Of a stretch of DNA of 64,000 bases, positions 42,563 to 51,570 are shown one piece after another. The stretch spans positions 1 through 64,000 of the forward strand of contig CALJKV010000074.1 of NCBI GenBank assembly GCA_937974245.1, given 5' to 3'. This stretch comes from an uncultured Chloroflexota bacterium (lineage in GTDB: Bacteria; Chloroflexota; Anaerolineae; Aggregatilineales; Phototrophicaceae). The notes under the pieces are model-generated. The model had not been told where the DNA came from, made no database searches, and saw only the letters and a list, made by a program, of their open reading frames with translations. Within the stretch, counting starts at the first letter, position 1; every line of letters starts with the position of its first letter. The position numbers and the translations under genes are program-made.

Positions 42563-42604
42563 TTAAGATTCGCTGAGTACAATGAAGATTATTTTCTTGT
42601 TCAT
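42563..42604 (-). other. mini-ORF duplicating the start of the binding-protein gene
   Basis: ATG 42604 reads MNKKIIFIVLSES-stop. The first codons (ATGAACAAGAAAATA) are identical to those of the binding protein, which begins MNKKILFLLAM 67 bases downstream. It could be a leader peptide or a partial 5-prime duplication. A TTTATAAT box lies just upstream at about 42617-42625. Confidence 0.6.
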
Positions 42605-42671
42605 TGTGCGATTGGGTTATTATAAACCAGTTTTTATCGTATCGCAACAAATTTTTCGGCTGAATAAATAC

Positions 42672-42700
42672 AACAAGGGGCATAAGAAGCCCCTTGTTTT
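42672..42700 (-). terminator. terminator of the phosphofructokinase gene
   Basis: AACAAGGGGC and GCCCCTTGTT pair perfectly around a 7-base loop between the PFK stop and the importer operon. The flanking T tract is stronger on the plus strand, so it may act both ways. Confidence 0.7.
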
Positions 42701-42739
42701 GTAGAACGTATCTGCCTATTTTCCGACAACTTATTAGGA

Positions 42740-43894
42740 TTACGTCAGGAACATCGGCATTCCGAAGACGTGGCGGACTTTTGGACGATAGTTGTCGCTG
42801 TCGTAAAGTTCAGCTACGTTAACGCGCTTCTTGCCCTGTGAGAGCGTAGCAATCGGCACGTCGCTGTATACGCCGCGCTGCAAGCACACCAGTCGCCCGG
42901 ATTCACCACGCTCGACCAGCCCCATCGCCATCTGAGCATAGTTGGCAGCCACCATCAAATCGAGCGAGTCCGGCACACCGGAGCGCATGAGGTAGCCCAA
43001 TTGCTGGATGATGACATTTTTCCCGGTTATGCGCTTGAGTGCATCGCCGACTTCTTTGCCGATACCGCCTAATTTGCGGTGGCCGTAGTCGTCGGCCTCG
43101 CCGGTTTCCAGCACCTGGCCGTCAATCGGGTGAGCGCCTTCTGATACCGTCACCATCGCGTAGTTGCTGGGGTTGGTGCCTTTATCTTCCAAGACCAGCT
43201 TTGCCAACCGTTCAATATCAAAGGGCACTTCGGAAATCAGAGCGCGATCTACGCCCGCAAGATAGGCGGCGATCAGTGATGTCTCGCCGGAGTTGCGGCC
43301 AAACAGTTCAACAACAGCGATGCGTTCGTGTGACCCGGCAGACGTGCGCAGGTTGTGGATAAACTCAACGCTGCGGGTAACCGCGGTGGAAAAACCAATG
43401 CAGTAGTCCGTGCCGTATACGTCGTTATCCATTGTCTTAGGGATAGCGATCACACGAATGCCCTCATGGTGCAGCCGTTCTCCATAGCTCAGCGTATCGT
43501 CACCACCGATGGGGATCAGACAATCAATGCCGAGTTTCTCGATCACCTTGAGGACGTGTTTCGTGCAATCAATCGTGTCTTCTCCGGTACGGTCTTCCGC
43601 GCTGACGACTTCCGGTACCGATGAGGCCTTGACGCGTCCAGGGTTGGTACGCGATGTATGCAAGAAAGTGCCTCCGGTACGGTCAATACGCCGTACCGCA
43701 CCGCGATCGAGCGGCGCCACGCAGTTCCAATTATCACGGGGTTCTTTATTAAAGTCGTACTCGAGCAGACCAGCCCAACCCCGACGTACCCCAAAAACCT
43801 CATAACCATTGTCCATCGCCCGGTTAACAATAGCTTTGATAGCGGGATTCAGGCCGGGCACATCGCCCCCGCCAGTCAATACAGCGATACGCAT
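42740..43894 (-). CDS. 6-phosphofructokinase, PPi-type signature
   Basis: A 384-residue PFK. ATG 43894 (MRIAVLTGGGDVPGLN) has AAGAGA upstream; upstream frame residues are not homologous. Two specificity positions read GGDD (Asp133) and PKTMDND (Lys153). In studied enzymes Asp and Lys at these places favour pyrophosphate, while ATP enzymes have GGDG and PGTIDND. So it probably phosphorylates fructose-6-phosphate reversibly with PPi. It is divergent from a class I aldolase, the next step of glycolysis. Confidence 0.9.
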   Translation of the reverse strand: MRIAVLTGGGDVPGLNPAIKAIVNRAMDNGYEVFGVRRGWAGLLEYDFNKEPRDNWNCVAPLDRGAVRRIDRTGGTFLHTSRTNPGRVKASSVPEVVSAEDRTGEDTIDCTKHVLKVIEKLGIDCLIPIGGDDTLSYGERLHHEGIRVIAIPKTMDNDVYGTDYCIGFSTAVTRSVEFIHNLRTSAGSHERIAVVELFGRNSGETSLIAAYLAGVDRALISEVPFDIERLAKLVLEDKGTNPSNYAMVTVSEGAHPIDGQVLETGEADDYGHRKLGGIGKEVGDALKRITGKNVIIQQLGYLMRSGVPDSLDLMVAANYAQMAMGLVERGESGRLVCLQRGVYSDVPIATLSQGKKRVNVAELYDSDNYRPKVRHVFGMPMFLT

Positions 43895-44055
43895 AGAACA
43901 CATCTCTTTCTGCTTGCTACTTACTGATTTTTCGACGATATACCATATTATCTCATATTCGTCAGGCTGACGAGGGCATGATGAATCACACTCAGAATCA
44001 TTACATTTATCGGTCAATCGCCAGAGGCGGGATAAAAGAAAAATCGCATTGATGG

Positions 44056-44061
44056 TATAAT
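44056..44061 (+). promoter_or_regulatory. -10 box of the aldolase gene
   Basis: TGGTATAAT (TG extension at 44053-44054, then TATAAT 44056-44061). The transcript would start near 44068, which excludes the upstream in-frame start at 44060. Confidence 0.6.
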
Positions 44062-44107
44062 GGTGGGCGATTATCTGCAGATGACTATAGTGTTAAGGAA
44101 AAACGCA

Positions 44108-45196
44108 ATGAGCGTAGTGCAAAACCTAAGTGTCAACAAAATTGCTGAAATGCTGGGTGATGATGCCGATCACCTGCTGAATCACACCAGTCAGACGATC
44201 AGTAAAGACCGGCTGTATCTGCCGGGGCCGAACTATGTGGATGATGTGTTCCGTGATACAGACCGTACTCCCCAGGTACTGCGCAGCCTTCAGCAGATGT
44301 TCAGTACCGGGCGCTTGGCCGGCACCGGGTATCTGTCGATTCTGCCGGTAGACCAGGGTATTGAGCATTCGGGTGGCGCGTCGTTTGCCAAGAACCCGGA
44401 TTACTTTGATCCGGCTAAGATTGTTGAACTGGCCCTGGAGGGTGGATGTAACGCGGTTGCCTCAACTTTTGGTGTGCTGGGTGCGGTAGCCCGCAAGTAC
44501 GCCCACAGAATCCCGTTCCTTGTGAAGATCAACCACAATGAACTGCTGACCTACCCGAACAAGCATGACCAGATTATGTTCGGGACGATCAAAGAGGCCT
44601 GGAACATGGGCGCGGTAGCGGTTGGTGCGACGGTGTATTTCGGTTCGCCCGAAAGCAGCCGCCAGATTATTGAAGTGGCGGAAGCCTTCGCCTATGCCCA
44701 TGAACTCGGTATGGCGACGGTGCTGTGGTGCTATCTGCGTAATCCGGGTTTCAAGGTAGATGGCGTGAACTATGAATCGTCGGCGGATCTGACCGGGCAG
44801 GGCAATCACCTGGGTGTCACGATCCAGGCAGATATTGTGAAGCAGAAGCTTCCGGAAAATAACGGTGGTTTCAAGGCTCTCAATTCCGGCAGTTCATCCT
44901 ATGGCAAGCTGGACGAACGCATCTACAGCCAACTGACGAGCGAGAACCCGATTGATCTGACCCGCTATCAGGTGGCAAATGGATACATGGGACGGATCGG
45001 CCTGATTAACTCCGGCGGCGCGAGCGGCAAGAATGACTTTGCTGAGGCGGTCAAGACGGCGGTTGTCAACAAGCGGGCTGGCGGTATGGGCCTCATCAGT
45101 GGACGCAAGGCGTTCCAGCGTCCGATGGCGGAAGGCATCCAACTGCTCAATACCATTCAGGATGTGTACCTCTGTGAAGATGTAACCATCGCGTAA
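44108..45196 (+). CDS. fbaB: class I fructose-bisphosphate aldolase (DhnA/FbaB type)
   Basis: A 362-residue Schiff-base aldolase of the archaeal/FbaB kind, cleaving fructose-1,6-bisphosphate to dihydroxyacetone phosphate and glyceraldehyde-3-phosphate. It has GTGYLSILPVDQGIEHSGG near the N-terminus and a phosphate-binding end with GLINSGGASG and GGMGLISGRKAFQRP. ATG 44108 follows AAGGA at a spacing of 8. Head-to-head with the PFK gene, so both may be tuned together from the 213-base gap. Confidence 0.93.
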   Translation: MSVVQNLSVNKIAEMLGDDADHLLNHTSQTISKDRLYLPGPNYVDDVFRDTDRTPQVLRSLQQMFSTGRLAGTGYLSILPVDQGIEHSGGASFAKNPDYFDPAKIVELALEGGCNAVASTFGVLGAVARKYAHRIPFLVKINHNELLTYPNKHDQIMFGTIKEAWNMGAVAVGATVYFGSPESSRQIIEVAEAFAYAHELGMATVLWCYLRNPGFKVDGVNYESSADLTGQGNHLGVTIQADIVKQKLPENNGGFKALNSGSSSYGKLDERIYSQLTSENPIDLTRYQVANGYMGRIGLINSGGASGKNDFAEAVKTAVVNKRAGGMGLISGRKAFQRPMAEGIQLLNTIQDVYLCEDVTIA

Positions 45197-45221
45197 ATTC
45201 GTGGTACGGTAAATTTCATCC

Positions 45222-45258
45222 CCTCTCTGCCTTTGTCTGGTGGAGGGGGGATTTTTTC
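45222..45258 (+). terminator. intrinsic terminator after fbaB
   Basis: ATCCCCTC... pairs with GGGGGGAT, with a loop containing TTTGTCTG, followed by TTTTTT. Confidence 0.75.
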
Positions 45259-45284
45259 TGTGCAATAGTTAACAGGAGTTGTGC

Positions 45285-45752
45285 ATGGATGAGATGAGTC
45301 AGTGGATGGCGGACTTGAATCACGCGGAGCATCTTCGGCGCTGGCAGGCGATGGTCGCATTGTGGCAGCAGGGCGCTGCTGCCTTCCCTGTACTCATGCA
45401 AGGCTTGCATCATACCGAGGCTGAAGTTCGCTGGCGGGCGGCAGTGCTGTTGGGCTGGATTGGCGATGCGCGGGCGGTGCCGTCGCTGGCCGGACTGTTG
45501 AATGAGGGATACGAAGTCAAAATCAACGCGGTTTGGGCATTAGGACATATCGGAGATGCCGCTGTTGTTCCCCGGCTGTTGGATATTCTCTATGCAGAGG
45601 GCGATGCCCTACCGGATATTCGCTATGTGGCGGCCCTGGCACTTGTGCGTCTTGGGCACCTGGCAGCAATCCAGACTTCACTGACGAGTGAACATCTGCC
45701 TACCTTCCAGGCGGCACACGCGGCGCTATCAACCTCTCTGTACTTACCGTAG
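45285..45752 (+). CDS. HEAT-repeat protein
   Basis: A 155-residue HEAT solenoid. ATG 45285 has AGGAG seven bases upstream. Repeats read VRWRAAVLLGWIGDARAVPSLAGLL, VKINAVWALGHIGDAAVVPRLLDIL and IRYVAALALVRLGHLAAI. It probably mediates protein binding. It resembles the 140-residue protein at 1247 but shares no specific phrases that imply recent duplication. It converges on the FHA-REC gene, one base apart. Confidence 0.8.
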   Translation: MDEMSQWMADLNHAEHLRRWQAMVALWQQGAAAFPVLMQGLHHTEAEVRWRAAVLLGWIGDARAVPSLAGLLNEGYEVKINAVWALGHIGDAAVVPRLLDILYAEGDALPDIRYVAALALVRLGHLAAIQTSLTSEHLPTFQAAHAALSTSLYLP

Positions 45753-45753
45753 T

Positions 45754-46683
45754 TCAGGAAAGCGGGCCGGGAGCAGGCTCAGATGGTTTGGCTGGTTTGG
45801 TATCTTCGCTCCCCAGTAGTGAGCTAACCGAACGTACCAGATCATCCACACTCACCGGCTTGCCCAGGCAGATGTCCGCGCCATGCTCACGCGCCTGCTT
45901 CATCTGGTAGCCGCCGGTTGCGCCAGATACGACGATCAGAGGTAAATGACGTTCCTGGGTTTGTTTGCGGAAGTAACGCACGAGGTCAATGCCGGTCAAG
46001 TTGGTATCCGGCAGCATAATATCCACGACAATGGCATCAGGCATTCCTTGCGAAGCCAGTCCCAGCGCGGCGACAGCGGTATTCACTGTTTTAACTTTGT
46101 ACCCGGCATGTTCAAGCGCCAGGCGGTAGACCGTTGCCACATCCTCATCATCCTCAATTACCAGAACATACTCACCACGTCCTGTAACCGGGATGGCAGC
46201 ATGGCTCAGGTTCGCATCTTTCACCAATTGTTCAAACATAGGGACAACAGCAAAACGCACCTGGAGTTGAATCTGACCGATGGTCAGTCTGTCCCCATCA
46301 CGTAGACGATACTCTTGCCCTGGAGTGAGTATATGGGTATTCAGGCGGCTGCCATTCACGCTGCCCAGGTCCTGTACACTAATTCGGTTATCTTTGGCAG
46401 TAACCAGGGCATGTCCACGAGAAACCCCTTTGATTTGTCCGCCAAAGGGCAGAAGATCAACGTCAGGATAAATCCCCTGCTTGGCATCCTGGCGACCAAT
46501 GAGCATCGTTTCGTGTACCTGTACCTGGATTGTGTCCGCCGTGCCGACGACCCGGAATTCAATTACCCAGGGGAGTTCATCATCCAATGGGCCGGTAGCC
46601 CGCAGCGGCAGCGGTTCTTCGGTCAAAGGAACATCAAGATGCCGCGTTTTCATCTTGTCATTGGGGTCTTGATTACTACTCAT
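45754..46683 (-). CDS. FHA - response regulator receiver fusion
   Basis: A 309-residue protein with an FHA domain (about 50-145: LIGRQDAKQ, VSRGHALV, DLGSVNGSRLN) that binds phosphothreonine, then a CheY-like receiver domain (about 172-290: VIEDDED, phospho-acceptor Asp in AIVVDIMLPD, VVSGATG, Lys in CLGKPVS). It has no output domain, so it likely links Ser/Thr kinase and His kinase signalling by protein contact. The partner kinases are not in view. Confidence 0.92.
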   Translation of the reverse strand: MSSNQDPNDKMKTRHLDVPLTEEPLPLRATGPLDDELPWVIEFRVVGTADTIQVQVHETMLIGRQDAKQGIYPDVDLLPFGGQIKGVSRGHALVTAKDNRISVQDLGSVNGSRLNTHILTPGQEYRLRDGDRLTIGQIQLQVRFAVVPMFEQLVKDANLSHAAIPVTGRGEYVLVIEDDEDVATVYRLALEHAGYKVKTVNTAVAALGLASQGMPDAIVVDIMLPDTNLTGIDLVRYFRKQTQERHLPLIVVSGATGGYQMKQAREHGADICLGKPVSVDDLVRSVSSLLGSEDTKPAKPSEPAPGPLS

Positions 46684-47256
46684 TCAGTGTTGCCCTTCCT
46701 GTAAATCGAGATATCTAGGGCAGTGCTGGTGCCTGTAGGATAAACGTTGTTACAGGCAAACAATGCTTGAGCGATTAGGGATGCCTAATTATAGTTTAAT
46801 CAACAGACAATATTTCGCCTATAGTTATTCGATACTACCGGCTATGCGGCACTGGCTGCCGTGTGAGCGCCCGGCATAGCCTGTGTAGCGATATGCATTA
46901 TTGAGTATAGCAAAAATTAATCTTCTCAGTTGTGAAAAATATTTAATCCTATTCTAACATTCAGGTTTGGATGGTTAGAGAAACAAACTCTCTCAGGTGT
47001 TGAGCTTTTAGGACCCTTTAAGGCCTTGATATACTGCGGGAAAATTTTATTGTCTGAAAGGGGGCAGACTGTGGATGCCAGCGGTCATTATTCCACCACA
47101 ACTGGCCGGCTTTTAGCTGATCCCCCGCAATTAGGGGGTTATTGCGGCGGCTGAAAATGTGTCATAATGGATTCTAGAGCAGCACATCTTTCCTACAACA
47201 GCGTAACATTCGTTTTTGCATTGTACTGTAAGTGAGTAGCGAGACGAGAAACGACG
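46684..47256 (+). other. 573-base non-coding region with hairpins
   Basis: No credible ORF. Two inverted repeats stand out: GGCTATGC ... GCATAGCC (about 46842-46880) and CCGCAAT ... ATTGCGG with a CCCCC/GGGGG inner pair (about 47127-47148), the latter before the clpP-like promoter. A small RNA or leader is possible. Nothing matches a family I know. Confidence 0.35.
47160..47168 (+). promoter_or_regulatory. extended -10 promoter of the clpP-like gene
   Basis: TGTCATAAT (TGnCATAAT) gives a start near 47175 and an approximately 80-base leader. Confidence 0.5.
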
Positions 47257-47877
47257 ATGAATATGTCACGCAAACTAACCAATACGCTGTCCTTTGGCAA
47301 CACCGGTATGGATCGCAACGAGACACCCCGCCTGACCGTCGAGACGGTAGATAATCACATCTACTTTTACGCTGATGTCGACAGTGATCGCTGTCTGGCG
47401 TTGATGCGGGCCGTTCGCAATGCGGATACTGATCTGCGAACCGAACACCTGTCACGGGGGTTGGAAGGAACACCCCTGACACCGATTTGGCTGCACATTC
47501 ACTCTTACGGTGGTGATCTGTTCACCGGCTTCAGCATTGCTGACCAATTGAAGATGATTAAGACGCCGATCTACTCGGTGATTGAGGGAATTTGCGCCAG
47601 CGCGGCGACTTTGCTCGCCATGTCGTGCGCCAAGCGTTATATTCTGCCGAGTAGCTTTGTCCTGATCCACCAGCTTTCCGGCTTCGTGTGGGGGACACAT
47701 GAGCAGTTCAAGGATGAAATGACGCTTCAGAATAAAGCGATGGATCGTCTCGTGCGGTTCTATGCCGAGCATTCCAAAGAGGATGAGGCGCAGATTCGCT
47801 CTATGCTGACCCGCGACTTCTGGATGGACGCGGAAACCTGCGTCCAGATGGGTTTCGCCGACGAAATCCTTACCTAA
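47257..47877 (+). CDS. ClpP-family serine protease, divergent
   Basis: A 206-residue ClpP fold. Candidate catalytic residues are Ser115 (GICASAAT, where classic ClpP has GQAASMG), His138 (VLIHQLSG) and Asp187 or Asp191. The usual INSPGG turn reads IHSYGGD. These changes set it apart from the standard housekeeping ClpP; it may be a second, regulatory or specialised subunit. No clpX or clpA is adjacent. The gene is read from the first ATG; ATG 47263 is equally possible. Confidence 0.85.
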   Translation: MNMSRKLTNTLSFGNTGMDRNETPRLTVETVDNHIYFYADVDSDRCLALMRAVRNADTDLRTEHLSRGLEGTPLTPIWLHIHSYGGDLFTGFSIADQLKMIKTPIYSVIEGICASAATLLAMSCAKRYILPSSFVLIHQLSGFVWGTHEQFKDEMTLQNKAMDRLVRFYAEHSKEDEAQIRSMLTRDFWMDAETCVQMGFADEILT

Positions 47878-47901
47878 ATACCAGCGGATTGCAGCTATAT
47901 A

Positions 47902-47944
47902 AACACGGGGGAAGGTTGTTTTAAGCCTTCCCCCTGTTGTTTGT
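47902..47944 (+). terminator. bidirectional terminator between clpP-like and gcvPB
   Basis: AACACGGGGGAAGG and CCTTCCCCCTGTT pair with a T-rich loop, then TGTTTG. It lies between convergent genes. Confidence 0.8.
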
Positions 47945-47968
47945 GTGCAGTTTACTGGATAGCGGGTG

Positions 47969-49444
47969 TTAGTCGCCTGCTGCCCATTCCGGTACCGGAC
48001 GGCAGCACAGCACAAGCTGCTTGGCGGCGCGTACCTCGTCCAACCGCTTGACCGGCGCGGTATGGGGCGCGGTACGCAGCAGGTCGGGGTCAGTTTGGGC
48101 TTCGGTGGCGATCTTCTTCATCACATCAATGAACTCGTCTATTGTCGCCTTATCCTCGGTTTCTGTCGGTTCAATCATCAAGGCTTCCGGCACGATCAAC
48201 GGGAAGTAGTTCGTTGGCGGATGGATGCCATAATCCATCAATCGTTTAGAAATATCCAGCGCGTGGACGTTCTCCACACCTTCAAAATGGCCTTCCAGCA
48301 CGAATTCATGGGCGCAGATGCGGTCATACGGCACTTTATAGGTGTCACGTAGTTTGACACGGATATAGTTGGCGTTCAGCACAGCATGGCGCGTGATGTC
48401 TTTGATACCGCTGTCGCCATGAATCCCGATGTACGTATAAGCGCGGACGTGCATCCCGAAGTTGCCATAAAAAGCCTTCAGCCGCCCAATGGACTTCTCC
48501 GGCATTTTCATACCATACAGCGGCGGTTCTTCGTCACTGCCTTCATCTACAATTTCGACCACCGGGCCGGGCAGGAATGGCTTGAGCTTGTCATTGACGC
48601 CCACCGGGCCGCTGCCAGGGCCGCCGCCACCATGTGGGGTGGAAAATGTCTTATGCAGATTGTAGTGCATCACATCGAAACCAAGTTCACCCGGTTTGAC
48701 TGCGCCCATCAAGGCATTCATGTTTGCGCCGTCCATATACATCAGGCCGCCGCAGGCATGTACAGCTTTGATGACATCCAGAATATGCCCTTCAAACAGG
48801 CCTAGCGTGCTTGGGACAGTAATCATCATCCCGGCAATTGTGTCATCGCAGGCGGCACGCAGCGCCGCCAGGTCAACATCGCCGTTATTATCCGAGGGTA
48901 GCTCCACCGCCTCGAATCCGGCCATAGATACAGTTGCCGGGTTGGTGCCATGTGCGCTGTTGGGGACGAGAATTTTCGTGCGCTTGGTGTCGCCACGATC
49001 CTGGTGGTATTTGCGAATCATCAGGATGCCGGCGAACTCGCCCTGCGCCCCGGCTGCCGGTGCCAGACTGACGGCCTGGAAGCCGCTGATTTCCGCCAAC
49101 CACGTTTGTAACTGGTGCATCAACGCCAGCGCCCCTTGTGCGCCCTCGTCGTCGGTACGCGGATGCAATTGGGCGAAGCCGGGCAGACGAGCAGTGTCCT
49201 CGTTGATTTTTGGATTGTATTTCATAGTACATGACCCCAGCGGGTAGAAGCCGGTGTCAATCGAGTGATTCAAGTGGCTCAGGCGGACGAAGTGCCGCAT
49301 CACCTGGAGTTCGCTGACTTCGGGCAGGTCGAGCGTATCTCGCAGCAGGTCTTTGGGCAGCGGGGTCTCCGGAACATCGAGTGCAGGAAGCAGCGCCGAG
49401 GTGCGGCCTGCGACGCTCATATCATAAATCAGAGGTTCATTCAT
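47969..49444 (-). CDS. gcvPB: glycine dehydrogenase (decarboxylating) subunit 2
   Basis: A 491-residue PLP half of split P-protein. It decarboxylates glycine and passes the aminomethyl group to lipoyl-GcvH. The PLP lysine is in NLHKTFSTPHGGGGPGSGPVGV; the family opening (GFYPLGSCTMKYNPK) is intact. ATG 49444 overlaps the gcvPA stop (ATGA), so the two subunits are coupled in translation. Confidence 0.97.
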   Translation of the reverse strand: MNEPLIYDMSVAGRTSALLPALDVPETPLPKDLLRDTLDLPEVSELQVMRHFVRLSHLNHSIDTGFYPLGSCTMKYNPKINEDTARLPGFAQLHPRTDDEGAQGALALMHQLQTWLAEISGFQAVSLAPAAGAQGEFAGILMIRKYHQDRGDTKRTKILVPNSAHGTNPATVSMAGFEAVELPSDNNGDVDLAALRAACDDTIAGMMITVPSTLGLFEGHILDVIKAVHACGGLMYMDGANMNALMGAVKPGELGFDVMHYNLHKTFSTPHGGGGPGSGPVGVNDKLKPFLPGPVVEIVDEGSDEEPPLYGMKMPEKSIGRLKAFYGNFGMHVRAYTYIGIHGDSGIKDITRHAVLNANYIRVKLRDTYKVPYDRICAHEFVLEGHFEGVENVHALDISKRLMDYGIHPPTNYFPLIVPEALMIEPTETEDKATIDEFIDVMKKIATEAQTDPDLLRTAPHTAPVKRLDEVRAAKQLVLCCRPVPEWAAGD

Positions 49445-50778
49445 GATGCGATCTCCTTCAATTCGGCAACCAGAGAGTCGATCTCTTCTCGGTTGTTGGT
49501 TTCTGTTACGGCGATCAGCATGGTGTTTTGCAGGTGGGGGTAATCCTGCCCCAGGTCATACCCGCCGATGATGCCTTTCTGGATGAGCTGCTCGTTGATT
49601 TCAGTCACCGGCTGCGGGCATTTCACCTGGAACTCGTTAAAGAATGGCTTGCTCCGATCCACGGTGTAGCCGTCTAACATGTCAATCTGGTCGGCGGCGT
49701 AATGTGCCTTGTGATAGTTGAGAGTCGCCGCCTGTTTCAGGCCGTTCTTGCCCATCAGTGACAGGTAAACGCAGGCTGAGAGTGCCATCAGACCCTGATT
49801 GGTGCAGATGTTGCTGCTCGCTTTTTCGCGGCGGATGTCCTGTTCGCGGGGGCGAAGGGTCATGACAAAAGCACGTTTGCCATCTTCATCCACCGTCTCG
49901 CCCACGATACGTCCGGCGATGCGGCGTACATGCTTCATCTTTGTGCAGAAGAACCCCAGGTATGGTCCGCCATAGCTCAGGGGAATGCCCAGCGGTTGCC
50001 CTTCGCCCACGACAATATCCGCGCCTAACTCACCAGGACTCTTGAACAGGGCGAGCGCCATCGGGTTTGCGACGATCACCAGGATCGCCCCGGCACTGTG
50101 AACTTCTTCCGCTAGTCCCTTCAGGTCGTCAATCTGCCCGAAAAAGTTCGGATAGGCGACGGCAAGCATGGCCGTGTCGTCGTCCAGCATATCAACAAGG
50201 TCGTTTATGCCGGCCTGCCCATTGTCACCGACAAACTTAGTGCTTGTCCCCTGGTGATAGGTGCGGACGACCTCGCGGTACTGCGGGTTTATGGCCGGGC
50301 TGAGAATGACTTTGCGCCGTTTGCCGCGCCCGACATCCATTGCGACGGTGACGGCTTCCGCCAGACTGGTCGCACCGTCATAGTGGCTGGCATTGGCTGC
50401 ATCCATACCGGTCAGGGTTGCCATCATGCTTTGATACTCAAAAATCGCCTGCAATGTCCCCTGGCTGACTTCCGGTTGGTAGGGTGTGTAGGCGGTATAG
50501 AACTCGCTGCGCAGCAGGATATGGTTGACCGCCGCCGGGATGAAATGGTGATACGCGCCAGCGCCCCGGAACAGGGCAAAGTCCCCAGCGTGTTCGTTGG
50601 CTTCCGCCATTGATTGGAGTTCCGCCATGATCTCCATTTCGCTCATGGGGGCCGGGAGGTCGAGCTTGGGGAAGCGGTGCGAAGCTGGTACGGCTTCAAA
50701 CAGATCTTCAATCGTTGTGACGCCAACAGCAGCTAACATTTGCTGCCGTTCGGCATCGGTATGCGGTATATAGCTCAT
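49441..50778 (-). CDS. gcvPA: glycine dehydrogenase (decarboxylating) subunit 1
   Basis: A 445-residue partner of GcvPB (MSYIPHTDAERQQMLAAVGV opening; FRGAGAYHHFIPAAVNHI; YTPYQPEVSQGTLQ), all family hallmarks. Catalytic PLP lysine lies in the other subunit, as usual for the split form. It sits about 200 bases downstream of gcvH. Confidence 0.97.
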   Translation of the reverse strand: MSYIPHTDAERQQMLAAVGVTTIEDLFEAVPASHRFPKLDLPAPMSEMEIMAELQSMAEANEHAGDFALFRGAGAYHHFIPAAVNHILLRSEFYTAYTPYQPEVSQGTLQAIFEYQSMMATLTGMDAANASHYDGATSLAEAVTVAMDVGRGKRRKVILSPAINPQYREVVRTYHQGTSTKFVGDNGQAGINDLVDMLDDDTAMLAVAYPNFFGQIDDLKGLAEEVHSAGAILVIVANPMALALFKSPGELGADIVVGEGQPLGIPLSYGGPYLGFFCTKMKHVRRIAGRIVGETVDEDGKRAFVMTLRPREQDIRREKASSNICTNQGLMALSACVYLSLMGKNGLKQAATLNYHKAHYAADQIDMLDGYTVDRSKPFFNEFQVKCPQPVTEINEQLIQKGIIGGYDLGQDYPHLQNTMLIAVTETNNREEIDSLVAELKEIAS

Positions 50779-50978
50779 GGTTATACCCTATGTTCTCAAC
50801 AACAGGTGTGCAAAATGAATGAAGGTAGCTTTTGGCTAAGGGAGCATGGACCATAGAGACAAAAAGTCTCGCCCAGTGTCACTGCTTTGCGCGTGAATTG
50901 GGAAGGGTTCATATTGCCCGCAACTGGCAAAAGCCCTGGGTATGCTGCTTAAAGGTCTTAGTAATCTGAAGGCCGGCG

Positions 50979-51365
50979 TTACCGACTCTCACAATAGGCA
51001 GAGTAGGCGTCGGCATCCAGCAGGTCACTGACATCGGCATTATCTACTGTGAACTTCACCAACCACCCCTCCCCATACGGGTCGGTATTGATGAGTTCGG
51101 GTTGGTCTTCCAGTCCGCTGTTGACAGCGCTGATTGTGCCACCTACCGGTGTGTAGACATCGGACGCGGCTTTGACCGACTCAACGACACCAAACGACTC
51201 GCCTTTGGCGAATTTTGCGCCGACATCAGGTAGTTCGACATAAACGATGTCATTTAACTGTTCCTGGGCGTAATCTGTGATGCCAAGTGTGGCCGTGCTG
51301 CCTTCTAACCGCACCCACTCATCATTTTTCGTGTATTTCAGGTCAGCGGGAGTGGTGTTTCCCAT
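50979..51365 (-). CDS. gcvH: glycine cleavage system H protein
   Basis: A 128-residue lipoyl carrier. The lipoylated Lys is in GVVESVKAAS. It shuttles the aminomethyl group between P-, T- and L-proteins. ATG 51365 has AAAGGAGATG upstream. It is the first gene after the glycine riboswitch. The T-protein gene (gcvT) is not in this window. Confidence 0.97.
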   Translation of the reverse strand: MGNTTPADLKYTKNDEWVRLEGSTATLGITDYAQEQLNDIVYVELPDVGAKFAKGESFGVVESVKAASDVYTPVGGTISAVNSGLEDQPELINTDPYGEGWLVKFTVDNADVSDLLDADAYSAYCESR

Positions 51366-51520
51366 AATTCAACATCTCCTTTAGTCATCTTGTTTTACGA
51401 AAATAGGATCGGCTAATAGCTATGTGGACTTTTTGTGCGGACACATCACTTGCCCGATTCTTCTCACCCACATGAGAGAAACCCTGATGGGGAAAAGCAA
51501 TCCAGGACACCCGTCACACC

Positions 51521-51550
51521 AAATAAAAAAGCACACATGCAATGCTGTGC
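51521..51550 (-). terminator. riboswitch expression-platform terminator
   Basis: GCACA and TGTGC arms form a hairpin around CATGCAATGC (51531-51550), then a U run (51530-51524) on the minus strand, downstream of the glycine aptamer and upstream of gcvH. Confidence 0.75.
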
Positions 51551-51570
51551 GCTCTGTCAGTCTAGCTGCT

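Noticed and set aside
46840..46885. Possible tRNA-like fold
   Set aside because: No T-loop (GTTCRANNC) or acceptor stem; only a simple inverted repeat.
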